A stretch of DNA of 64,000 nt, taken from positions 61,001 through 125,000 of the forward strand of contig JAQZDE010000024.1 of the NCBI GenBank assembly GCA_037576195.1. The letters are read 5' to 3'. Each line of letters opens with the position of its first letter. The stretch's first letter is position 1. This DNA comes from Phytoseiulus persimilis (taxonomy: Eukaryota > Arthropoda > Arachnida > Mesostigmata > Phytoseiidae). Below, piece by piece: positions 12,138 through 22,316 of the stretch. The notes under the pieces are model-generated. The model made no database searches. It was given only the letters and a program-made list of their open reading frames with translations, and was not told where the DNA came from. Position numbers and translations under genes: made by a program.

Positions 12138-13457
12138 ATGGATATTTTTCAAGATTTCCCCATCATCCAGGATCTTTCAGGCTTCAAACCAGCTTTCCTC
12201 GTCTCACAGGTGAGGAACTCTAATTTCGGTGGCGCCAGTGAAGTTCTTCCGTTTGTCTTTGCAGCAGGGAACAATCGACGTATGGAGGCTACTTGATCCT
12301 CTCCGATTAGAGATCATGGCGTGGAATAGCGGTCTCAAACCTTTATTGAAGCTCTTCCCTCCTTGAGCAACTAAGCATGCCTTGCATTCTCTCTCAAGGC
12401 TCTCGGAGCGCTGATCGTAATTCTCGTTGTGATCTGGGGAGGCCAGTACAACGGAGGATACACAGGACCTTCGGAGCCAAAAACTTGGTTCAATTGGCAT
12501 CCCGTGCTTATGACTCTCGGCTTCATCATCATACAGGGAGACGCTATCTTGGTGTACAGGTTAGGCAGCGTTTTCATCTGCCAGTTGTTCCCTGACGCTG
12601 ATCATCGATGGGGAATTATGGCCATTTTTCAATCGTCAACACCTTCGACCGTTCTTCAGGGTTCTAAGAAATGAAGCAAAACCACGTCTGAAGTCCATCC
12701 ACGCTGTAATGCATTTCACGTCTCTATTTCTGGTCTGCATTGGCTGCAAGGTCGCGTTCGATTCTCACAATCTTCGCGATCCTCCCATTCCGAACCTCTA
12801 CAGGTTGGTTGCCTAATCCATCCAAGCCCGTGGATGCCGTTCTCAAACTAGGTTGGCCTGCATTCTTGACGACCTCACGAAAATTTCGCCCCCAGTCTGC
12901 ACTCCTGGATTGGGATGAGCGTGATTGTTGCTTTCGGGTTGCAATTTCTCACTGGCTTCGCCTGTTTCTTGTATCCGGGAGTCCGGAAATCTCTGAGGAG
13001 CAGGTAAGCTGATCTCTCTCTGCTCAAGGAGGTTTGAGACCACTGACTATTGTCGTGTCTGGTATCTTAACTCGATTTTCTCGTTGTTTCTCCAACTCAA
13101 GGTTCATGCCTATTCACATTTTCGATGGAACTATGCTTTTCGTGTTGTCCATTTGCGCAGCCCTCATGGGTATAAGTGAGAAACTTGTGTTCAACGGTGG
13201 CTACCCGAACGGTGGCGCTGGACCGATGATGGGAAACCTCATTGGTGAGTTTTCTCTAGGATTCAAAGACGTCGGGATTTAGAGAGCATGTGTCTTGAAC
13301 CGATTCACGACTGCCCACGTTTCCAGGTGTCCTGATCGTTTTGTTCGGCATAATTGTGCTCTTCCTCGTGAGCAAGCAAAGTTACAAGCGGATAGCGCCA
13401 GCGGAAGAACAAATCCTGCCACTGGACCACTCCGACGATGGTAGTCGTCATGATTGA
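12138..13457 (+). CDS. cytochrome b561 family transmembrane ferric reductase
   Basis: Six coding exons: 12138-12209, 12399-12559, 12660-12803, 12896-13003, 13102-13244 and 13327-13457; splice phases agree at every junction (0,2,2,2,1), giving 252 residues, the usual family length. The product is a six-helix membrane protein that passes electrons from ascorbate on one face to monodehydroascorbate or ferric iron on the other through two b haems. The expected histidines are all present: NWHPVLM (helix 2), SIHAVMHF (helix 3), LHSWIG (helix 4) and MPIHIFDG (helix 5); also typical are ILVYR after helix 2 and IPNLYSLHSW. The tail is hydrophilic and acidic. All introns are about 80-190 bases. Family assignment is firm; which paralogue (lysosomal, vesicular or plasma membrane) cannot be decided. 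Confidence 0.95.
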
Positions 13458-14970
13458 GTCGCGCTTGTTGCGAAACTGCAACTGCTTTGATCTCGATTGT
13501 CCCTTGAGCGTAGAGCTCGTGCATTGGTTGCCGAGAACCCTGAAGGTCTGTTTCGTTCGAGAGATGCTTTCCCCTGCGTCTGACCTCCTCCACCACAGAA
13601 TATTGCTTTCGCTTCTGCCCGAGCGCTGTCAGTGGATCGATTAACTAGCCGAATCTCAGAGCTTCCAGAAGAATCTGAGCAGCGAGAAGTAGTGTTGCAT
13701 GAGAAATATTGAGCAACTCTGAATGGAGCCGGAGTCTACAGACCGACCGCCATCAGGGCTGCAACTGGATTGCTACCGTAAGGCGTCAGGCTCCGAAGCC
13801 ACCGCCGTTGTTGGCAACAGCGGCCATCTCCGCGGAATCCGAGCTCAGAGCAGTTCATGGAGGTGTTTGGCTCCGTCCTGGGAACCACTTCATCATCATA
13901 TGTAAGACGGCAAGAATCATCCCGATTCCCGTTGTTTAGGGAAACGAGAAAATAATAGCCGTCTGATAGTGAAAGAGCGAGACCATATGCTGCCTGTGTT
14001 CGAGCCAGGAATCTCTACATATATATGAGGAGTCTCTGCTACGTGTTAAATCAGCAGTCCTGTGAAAGGCACATGTGTGTCCTTCTCAATCGAAAACTGT
14101 ATTCGAGTACGGGAATTGATCTGAGTAGTGTCCTGCCTCCGAATGACTTTCAGTCCGTGATTAACCGAGGTGCGGGAAAACGTGTTAAACCCCCTTCTCA
14201 CAAGACTAGTTGCTGCGTAATGGATTATACCTGGATGATCACCGCAAAATCTAGTCATCGAGATTAAGTCTCGATTGGAGTATTGAAGACTCCGGAGCCG
14301 AGCTGCCATCTTACCCTGAATACGCTTCTCAGGGAGGAAGTGTTCCCCCTGGAGGCATTTGGAGTAACCTCAGCTTCTCCTCGAGAGAAACCCCAATAGA
14401 CATGATATTGGAGATTAGGTCGTTTCCTGCCGGTCGGTCAGCCGAGTAGCAGAACGAGCGTGCTCGAGCAGACGCAGCCGAGATGATCATGCTTGTCAAC
14501 TACACCCGTAGCTTGCGGCTCTCGACCCGCGTCTCCATCTCGTGAAGGTCAACCGGGCTCCTCCGCCGGTTGAACTCTTCTTCGTGAATCGTCACCAAAG
14601 ACTCGAGGAACCGCGGCTGAGCGATGCATCCGAGTGGAGGCACGAAAGAAATTGTGAGATGGAAATAGCAGACCTCTTGTGAGCCCTGTTTTCAAACGGT
14701 GAGATAAAATCGAGGCATTCATCGAATCGGAGGATGAACATTTATTCATGTATCGCGACTCGTCCGAGATAACATTGACGGTTCTGATGCGATCGGTCCG
14801 TTGATAGTGAACACAGGCACGTCAGGGAGCTTCGAACGCCGACCGAAAATCGTTCCAGTAACAATGACTCTTTGAAGCGAAAATCGAAGGTCGGAGCGTT
14901 TTCACCAAGATTCGAATCATTGTCTAACAACCTTACTCAGGAGATTCGAGAAACGGTGTGAACGAGCTCT
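13458..14970. other. intergenic and b561 3' UTR, no further gene seen
   Basis: No canonical AATAAA was found soon after the b561 stop, so the 3' end is unplaced. Open frames of 60-87 codons occur on both strands with no family likeness or splice support. Confidence 0.5.
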
Positions 14971-15539
14971 TCAGTTCAGCATCGTCCTCTTGTCGTAAAT
15001 GTTCCGTCTCTGTTCTTGCACCTGTCGCTTCCACTTATCTTGTTGCGCGCCGACCTTGTCGAGCACTCCAGAGCCTGCGCGGACCCGAGTCGCTCGTTGC
15101 TGAACGTCGTTCTCAGAGGATGTATTTGCTGTTCGATTCAAAGAGATTAGATTCTCGATCTGGTTGCCTCGCGGTACACACTCCCACAAAATTCCCTCGC
15201 GACAGACAGAGAGGAGTATGATGACGCTCACCTTCATTGTTGCCGAATTCCCCGAGATTGACATCTTCATTCATGTGCTCCTCGTACTTAACGATGCCCC
15301 GCCGTTTATTCAGCAGTGGATCCAAACATCTTGATCATCGGGAAAATGCTTTTAGGATTGTGTTGTTCTCTGACAATATCACGATTTGGGGTCATCATTC
15401 TGCCGCGAGCTAGAAATCAACGTCCTCGAGTGACTCACCTCAAGAAGCCCATATATAGGGTGAGAAGAGCGACCACCCAAATCAGGAGAATAACACAGAC
15501 CCGGATCGTGGTAGTATTCCGAGTTTCATATCTGTGAAG
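14971..15539 (-). CDS. putative small membrane-anchored protein (partial model)
   Basis: Not recognised. Three exons on the minus strand join with matching phases: about 15539-15439 (ends in donor GTGAGT, phase 2), 15329-15232 (phase 1, donor GTGAGC) and 15167-14971 (stop TGA). The first encodes a clear membrane segment (IRVCVILLIWVVALLTLYMG) preceded by polar residues. The second gives a charged stretch (LLNKRRGIVKYEEHMNEDVN), and the third a hydrophilic, coiled-coil-like tail ending near QRRNIYDKRTMLN. A type II or tail-exposed single-pass protein would fit. The start codon and any earlier exon were not found. The third exon has a competing acceptor at 15195 with a better pyrimidine tract but another frame that stops early. 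It may be a real gene with an incomplete model or a chance chain. Confidence 0.35.
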
Positions 15540-17285
15540 CGAGGATTATGTCAAAGCATCTGAGTCGCATCACGTGTCCCGGAAGGTTCACTCGACTCCA
15601 AACTAGCAGGAGTATGGGAATTCATGGTGAAGGTTTCCGACAAGTTGACAACGAAACTCACTTGCACTCGCAACGGGGGCAGAACTCCGCGGCTTTTTCT
15701 CTCAGTGCCGAGTCCACAGTGGGCATAACAACCCCCTCGCAATCGCATCTAGACCAAATATAAACAGATCAGATAAACCTCAAGGTAGCCACGGCTTCTC
15801 TCGCAACCGAATCCTCTCATAAGACATGGCTTGTTGCTTCGGATTCTCGGAATATCTCTGAGAATCGCACACTGCCAGCGAGCGATGGTGAGTTGTCGCT
15901 TTTGACAGTTCAGGGAGTTCTCCATTTCCTGCTGGTTTTGTGCCCTGCTGGCGCTTCCTCTTATTTCCTCAATGATTAACCTTCTCGAGTAATACAGTCC
16001 AACCTACCTCCTTGGTGGAACATTCTTGATGTAGAGTTTTCTGTCTCCTGACTGTCCGCCCACGACTGAGGTACTCGGACAAATGCATTTGCATCGCACG
16101 TCTTCGTATTGACAGTACACTGATTGTATCGCTGATGCGAGGACCAGAGTCAAGTGAAACAAATTCATCTTCCGAATCCGGAGGGACAGCTCAGCTTCGA
16201 ACGAGGAATCGCCGCATGGAGGCTATCACGGTGCCCCAACATCAACTGTTTTGTTCATTTACGATCCGGAGCCTAGAGCTGACTGACGGAGTTGTTTTGA
16301 TATCTACGCGTGATGAAGGGTGGTGAGTGGTGAGGTCTTTCACCGCTCGAAAAGCGGACACAGCGAACCAAAATGTCCCGGCTCTGGGATTTGGGGGAGC
16401 GGCGGGAATGGGACGGCGCGGATTTCTGTCAATCAGCGCGAAGTCACTGGATTCGTTGGAATCTCCTTCGAGTGAGATTGACTGTAGAACCTCGTTGCGT
16501 CGGCCATTTTCTGGCCGGAACGCGGCGCAGAAACGACACACTCGCATTTACGTTTTTCAACAGCAGCATTTCGAGACCCCTTCTTTCGAGTATTTACTCT
16601 CAGTTGACACATGCCAATGCAACCAGATGAGGACATTGATGCTGAATTCTAGCCGGAAAGATCGCAGTTTGGTGATTTCAGGCGTTTCTCCAATCTATAC
16701 AGCGACTCTACTCGTCTTTTACGGAGTCGAAGGTACCCTGGGGTGCCCAGCGAGTTCCCAGCCGCGCGCCTCACTCGAGGCACCCCTGAATCTGCCAGTG
16801 TTCCCCATCAGCTCAAGAGGGTCGCTCTCCAGACAGTACTGCAGTTGGGGCGGGAGGGAAGAAAATTCGACCTTCACGGTCTCTGGGGTCTCGTCGGTTG
16901 CTGTGTTTCGACGTTAATTTTTCGACACATGGAATCACCAAAGGCGCGGATCATGGGCACCAATTTCACGGAGGCTTTGCGAATTTGAGAACTATCAGCG
17001 GATCTCCATGAGAGTACTTGACAGGAGCTCGAGGGACCGTGTATCTTGGCGAGCTACCGAGCTGATCGGACTCGAATCTAACCTCGAGAAGCAGAGAAGG
17101 AAACTTCGCTCTGATAACGACAGCTAGTCGAGCACAATGGACCACATCTCTGGAAGGGGAGAGAGAGAAAGAGACTTCTGCCATTTACGAATGAAGCCGA
17201 TTCATTCCACTAACCCGTCGAACACGAATATTCGTACGTTCAATCAAACAGAGGAAGAGCTCCGCTCTCGTTGGACGAGAATAAT
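15540..17285. other. no gene supported
   Basis: Contains a 196-codon open frame at 16327-16917 (+) of biased, protein-unlike composition overlapping other frames, which I take as chance. A start exon for the putative minus-strand membrane protein should lie here if that gene is real. Confidence 0.45.
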
Positions 17286-17291
17286 TTTATT
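17286..17291 (-). terminator. poly(A) signal of the RWDD4-like gene
   Basis: TTTATT on the plus strand reads AATAAA on the minus strand, 50 bases after the RWDD4-like stop codon, a normal distance. Confidence 0.75.
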
Positions 17292-17340
17292 CCCTCAACG
17301 CGTACATATCTATTGATTGGGATTGCAGTTATTAACAACA

Positions 17341-17904
17341 TCAGCCTCCAGAACCTGATTGCAGCAGATGTTTGATGACATCCACCCAATCGTGGCCGCG
17401 AGGTAGCTCGCCCTGAACGGTTCTGCCAAGCAGTTTTCGTTTCTGTGCCTTCGTCAGTTTCTCTTTTTTCGCCTCTTTCAATGGGCGTTGCTCCTGCTCA
17501 GGACTGCTCGTCTTTTCCTCCTTGATCTCCGCCGCAGTTCGTTCTGGTTGCGCCGCAGTGAAGGCATCTGAATTCTCTTTCAGCCATTCGAACAAGGTAT
17601 AAGTCATGGACATCCCTATGTTGTTTTCGGCTTGTTCCTCGAGTGCATGTTTGATCGAATCTCGAACCTCACTCAGAATATGATTGTTGCCGAACAAGTC
17701 GAGGTTTATCTCGGGGATTTCGTTCGGGTAATTTTCACCCCAGCTCAGTTCGACAACGAAATCTTTACTTGAGTTCTCTTCACCATAGCGGTAATGGTAC
17801 TTGGTCGGTGATATCTGGCGGAAGCAGGGGTCTCCTTCGTATATCGAAAGCAGAACTTCAGCCTCCTCTTCTTGTTCACTATGGCAAGCCATTTCACCAT
17901 GCAC
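17341..17904 (-). CDS. RWDD4: RWD domain-containing protein 4-like
   Basis: Intronless, 187 residues, close to the vertebrate length (188). The RWD domain covers about residues 8-115 (AEVLLSIYEGD, ELSWGENYPNEIPEINLDLF, MSMTYTLFEWLKEN). After a Glu/Lys-rich linker comes the family-specific tail (LTKAQKRKLLGRT, GELPRGHDWVDVIKHLLQSG), which separates RWDD4 from GCN2, RWDD1 and other RWD proteins. Two in-frame starts are possible; the second (MACHSEQ) lacks the first four residues and aligns about as well. RWD domains bind other proteins, often in ubiquitin-like or translational-control pathways, but the role of RWDD4 is not well defined. The gene is head-to-head with TSR2, 527 bases apart. Confidence 0.93.
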   Translation of the reverse strand: MHGEMACHSEQEEEAEVLLSIYEGDPCFRQISPTKYHYRYGEENSSKDFVVELSWGENYPNEIPEINLDLFGNNHILSEVRDSIKHALEEQAENNIGMSMTYTLFEWLKENSDAFTAAQPERTAAEIKEEKTSSPEQEQRPLKEAKKEKLTKAQKRKLLGRTVQGELPRGHDWVDVIKHLLQSGSGG

Positions 17905-18431
17905 GGAGCACCATGCTAGTTTGAGCAGACTTTGCCGGTTTTATTGCAACCAGCACCAGGTTCACGGAGTAGCAGCAGCTTACTCGTTGAGCCGGAGACG
18001 GAGCAAACCAACATGTGGTTCCTCGGCTGTTTATCAACAATGCTCCTTAGCCGCCAAATTCGAATTCCACAGGAGCTCATAGGAGTAAATCACCGGAACC
18101 GTCACTCGAACCTCGATCCGTACCAGTACGTGAGCCATGGCATGCGGGTGCGCTCATGTGACACATCGGGAGTGTATGACCGATACCTACACCACCGAAA
18201 GTCGAACTTAAACACGGCCTACAGAATGATAGGAGAGAACGGCGCGCCGCCTGCTAACGCTTCTCAGCTGTTAAGAGCGCTCAGAAACTCAGGAGTGAGG
18301 AGACGTGCAAACCGTATTCTCTTCTTCGTTCTGTTTTTCTGAATCGAGTGTTAAATCCTATCCATCCACGGCTGGAACCAGAATCGTTTCATAGGAGGGA
18401 TCTGATCCTTGGTTCCGTACCTCCAGTTGTC
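17905..18431. promoter_or_regulatory. shared promoter interval between RWDD4 and TSR2
   Basis: The two genes diverge from this 527-base gap, so it must hold both start sites and may act as a bidirectional promoter. I see no clear TATA box. Open frames in it (for example 17932-18342 +) look like chance. Confidence 0.5.
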
Positions 18432-19262
18432 ATGGATTTCCAGCAAGCCATCCATTACATCGTGGAGAAGCTCGTCGGCGACTGGGTGAGCTTCCAAATC
18501 GCTCTGGAGCATGGAATGGGCGGACTCAACAGGAAAGAGAAAGAGGCGGAGATGTGCAAGGTATGAGGAATGATCTTATTCATCGAGATCTCAGTCATGG
18601 ATTGGAGTAGTGTCATTTTCAATCTCCCGGTGAGCTAGTTTCTTCTCTGCTCAAGCGAAGATACGAAGAGAACCTCCATCTTACTTCCAGGAACTTGCCG
18701 ACTACATCCTGAATGATGAGAAGTTGGATCCGTCGGATGTCCAAGGATACATGGAGGATATCCTTGATGAGGACTTCGATACCGTCATAGACGATGGGAC
18801 GGTGCCTCAACTGGCCACTTTGATGGTCAATCTCAGCAAACTCTGCAAAAACGGATCAGTTCAGGAAGCCCTGGATCAGCTGCCCAAAGCGAGGCCCGCG
18901 TTGCCGGACGCCAGACCCGAGCCCTCTCAAACTGTCGATGATGAGGACATGGTGGACGTTTCTGAAATCAGCGAAGTCGCCAATCAGGTTCGTTATCATC
19001 AGACCTCGGAATCTGTTCCGGCTCGTCGGATTCAGCAGCTGAACCTGCGAAAAATCATCGCACTACCGACAACGTCGGCGAGCGTGAAGATTTCCCTCAT
19101 CCTCTTGAAACTTCCGTCAAAAGTCAACAGAATTATTGTTCTCGTATCGCTCAAGCTTCGAATTTACAGGTTGCGGACATGAGCACACAAAACAGCACGA
19201 GGCGGAGAGCTAATGAACCTGACGACGAGGGATGGGTCACTGTTGGGAGAACGAATAAATGA
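18432..19262 (+). CDS. TSR2: pre-rRNA-processing protein TSR2
   Basis: Three coding exons: 18432-18560, 18691-18987 and 19170-19262, both introns phase 0, giving 172 residues. TSR2 is the chaperone that carries ribosomal protein eS26 into the nucleus for 40S subunit assembly. The family core is clear: a helical N-terminus (IVEKLVGDWVSFQIALEHGM, GGLNRKEKEAEM), then LADYILNDEKLD, YMEDILDEDFDTVIDDGT and LMVNLSKLCKNGS. An acidic segment (DDEDMVDVSEISE) and the C-terminal DDEGWVTVGR motif follow, as in yeast and animal TSR2. Exon 2 can be read past its donor for about 60 codons, but the third exon supplies the conserved tail, so splicing is supported. Its last codons contain the likely poly(A) signal. 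Confidence 0.95.
19254..19259 (+). terminator. poly(A) signal overlapping the TSR2 C-terminus
   Basis: The codons AAT AAA directly before the TGA stop form AATAAA. No other canonical signal lies in the 75-base gap before the convergent Vps33B coding end, so this is the likely signal and the 3' UTR would be only 15-30 bases. Confidence 0.55.
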
Positions 19263-19337
19263 CCGTTCCATAAATCGTTTGTTCGATATCTCGTTGAGAG
19301 GTCGGTTTCGGAGGACGATTCGAGGGAAATCAATGCC

Positions 19338-22316
19338 TTAGGACAGTTTATTCAAGAATCTCGAGCCCCCACAAACATCAGTTGCAGCAAAAAATACATT
19401 GACCCCTTGGAGTTTGGATACCAGCCGCAATGCCGCTTGCTCGCCGAAGGATGCTCCTCCCACGAAGTACACGAGAACGTTCTTCGTGGATGCCAAAGGA
19501 GGTGTCTGATGCAGACGTTCCGTCGTGAGAGATCCCCCTGGGGCGACAAGGAGTCGTTAGCCATTTCCGTTTGCAGACAGGAAATCGGGGAGAAGTGCAA
19601 GGAAATGAGGGAGACGTTCGAGGTCGATGTTCCTTGCTCCAGCTCACCTAGAATCTTGGATAGTTGATCTAAATTTCCTTGACAGACAGATTCTAGCAGC
19701 TTCGCGCACAAAGGTACGTATAGATCATTGAAAACGTAACCAGCGCTGTGCGACCTTGTTCTCTTGTCCTTCTCTGACTGTATCAGGCCAAGCTTGCGAC
19801 TCCTGGTCATGAAGGAGGACTCTTTCAGGCCGAGAAGACTCGCGGATGTGGCCATTTTACTTATCATAGAGCCGCCCTAGAATTTCAAAAAGGAATCGAC
19901 GACGTTTGAGAGGTCATGCAGCAGGGTTACGTTCAACCTGATCTTCTCGAAGCTCGTTGAATCCACGAGTAGGAAAGGATGTAAGAGTTATATCAGGCGC
20001 CCTCTCACGCGCGGCGCCTTTGGTCATTTCTGCTGATGGCTTTCGCCAATCAGGAATGCTCACTTTTCCTTGCGGCGTGCCTATCACAGGTTGGGCTTCG
20101 TATAGTATTCCAAGCTTCTCTAGTCTTTGAAGAGTGGCCAAATGATGATAGCCGTATTGATGAAGGAATGATGTTCGAATGGATTCCAAGTACCCATGTG
20201 GAACGCCATCCTGGACCAAGGATAGGAGACACAACAAACGCAAAGAGACCTCCCAAGGTTTTTCGCTGCAAGGTTCGACCTCTGTACGGAGTCGCAGAGG
20301 AGACGAGCAAATGATCCTATCGTAAAATGAATTCTCATGATCTGTCTCGAGAGCCCAGCTCAACTTACGAACAAATGCAATCCTTTATCAGCTCAATGCT
20401 AGTCTTCACATCTACTCCCTGTAGGAGGTTTTGCTCCGCGGCTCGAACGACATCGAAATCCTGTCGCGGTCAGAATCCATGAGCACAATATGACGGCGAC
20501 GTTCTCCGGGGAAAAATGAAAACATCGTTCTTGAATGGGCGAGTCCACTTACATGTCCTCGGCGCTGGGATATTTCTTCACAAATGCTAACGTGAAGCGA
20601 AAGAGCACTGCGTAACTTCGTGATCGCGCTGAGCTCATTGTTCACAAAATTTCTCAGACCTGGGGAGAGCGAATCGGTTCAGTTTTTTCAACTGCAAAAA
20701 CATGGATGAAATCATAACGGAACTGGGACGGGGAGTTACCGGAGATGGACTGGGGTGTGTCGCCGTCAACGGTCCCCATGAACTTCTTGCTTTCACTGCT
20801 CAAAACTCCAAAAACTGATGAGATGTGCTTGTCTCTGATAGAAGCTAGAGTCTCAGTAGGCTCTTTGAAATTTATCTGGCGTTCTTCTTTCTTCGTGACA
20901 CTCTTCGGAATAACGCATTTCCCGTTTTGAATCCCTGAAATTTCGATTCGATGTCGGAAACGAAGCTCGATCGACTCAGACCCTATGAGCTCAAGAATAT
21001 GCTGTTCCTTCCAAGTTACCGAAGAGGTCGTCGAGGATAGCGCTATAGCTCATCTGAGTGCTCATAAGCGATACGTAGTCAACGTCTCTGCTGAATATCA
21101 CCAAGTTTTCGATGACAATTTTACTTTCAGATGCACTCTGCCCCTTGCGCAGGAGTTTCCACTGATCGAAAACGCATCGACTTGCATCGCCTGTGGGAGA
21201 GAACGTCGATGTTCATTCGTTCACAACACATTTTCAACGTTTATGACTCGCTATACTCACCGACATTCGAACACTACATTTGGTCCCAACACAACCATCA
21301 AGACAATTGACAGTGGAGCCGTTAGGGAAAACTTACCGAGGAGGGTGACTTGTCCGATTTTGGCGAACTCCTCGATCTGACACAAAGATAATGCCACCGA
21401 AGATAGTGGAGAATGATCGTCATGAACGAAAACGTCACGGAAGAACGTGTCGTTCTCCAGAGAAGCGGCGTCGTCTTCGACGGGGATAAGGCTCACCTGC
21501 GAATTTCAGAACGACCCGATTCGTCCACATATCAAAAATCCTCCATTGCTCCAATAGTTTTCACCACGGTCCGCCGCCGCTGAATCTACTGGCTCACCGG
21601 CAACGGAATGAGTTTCACCATTCCAAAAACTCCCTCCGATTCCAATAACGTCATCGCCGCTGCCGAAAGGCGCGGAAGACTCAGAAGATAGAATTCGCGG
21701 CCGTTGGGCGATGAGGCAATGATCGATGCAACCTGCAAGGGTGAACTTCACAGTAATGATTCATTGATCCAACGAGATCGATGGAGACCAGCATATCTTG
21801 CAACGGTGGTTGACGGACTCCTCCGCGGTTGTCGGTTCAATCACGGCTGGACGCGACTTCATGATCGATTCCCATGGTTCCCATTCTTCTCGGGAGGATA
21901 AATGTATGTAAAGATATGCTCATGGATCGTGAACTTCGTCGGCTCGAAGTTACCTGCTTTACAGCACTCAGGGATCCTTTGACCAGGAAGACGCATTTTC
22001 GCGAGGAGTTTGCCGGTAGAACACCCTCGAGTTTGAATAGCTTCGAGACGCCGGTAGCTCTCAACTTCCTCAGGCTCGCAATGTTGTCCAAGGATTTGAT
22101 CAGTGCGGGTTCGATCAGGAGATCCTGTAAGGGACTGGGCTTCAACTCCCCCCGGATGCATGCGGAAGAGTGCGAGTAGAAATGTCAAGACTGATGACTT
22201 AGCAATGTAGTCATGCTCCATCGAGAACGTACTTTCGCGCCGGCGATGTTCTCCAGAGTCGTCAACAGAGCCGTTTCCGCATAATGAGTCAAGTAATCGA
22301 TTATAGTGCTCGCCAT
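19338..22316 (-). CDS. Vps33B: Vps33B, Sec1/Munc18-family trafficking protein
   Basis: Eleven coding exons on the minus strand: 22316-22233, 22124-21954, 21732-21598, 21496-21337, 21190-21020, 20934-20740, 20659-20553, 20460-20369, 20265-20064, 19876-19648 and 19537-19338. All phases agree, giving 581 residues (human VPS33B has 617). Segments aligning with VPS33B by eye include DLLIEPALIKSLDNIASL, ENDTFFRDVFVHDD, LVIFSRDVDYVSLMSTQMSY, DKHISSVFGVLSSESK, SLRLLCLLSLVQDGVPHGYL, GYVFNDLYVPLCAKLLESV and the C-terminal YFVGGASFGEQAALRLVSKL. The central loop before the 'RDVDYVS' strand is shorter than in vertebrates, which accounts for part of the length difference. VPS33B works with VIPAS39/Vps16B in late endosome and lysosome-related organelle maturation, controlling SNARE-driven fusion. 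Introns are small (about 40-230 bases). The start is the only ATG after an in-frame upstream stop. Confidence 0.95.
19347..19352 (-). terminator. poly(A) signal inside the last Vps33B codons
   Basis: On the minus strand the codons AAT AAA, four codons before and including the region just ahead of the TAA stop, form AATAAA. Cleavage 15-30 bases on would leave almost no 3' UTR and avoid overlap with the convergent TSR2 transcript. Confidence 0.45.

Noticed and set aside
16327-16917. 196-codon plus-strand open frame
   Set aside because: No domain, overlapping open frames on both strands, and no splice or poly(A) context.
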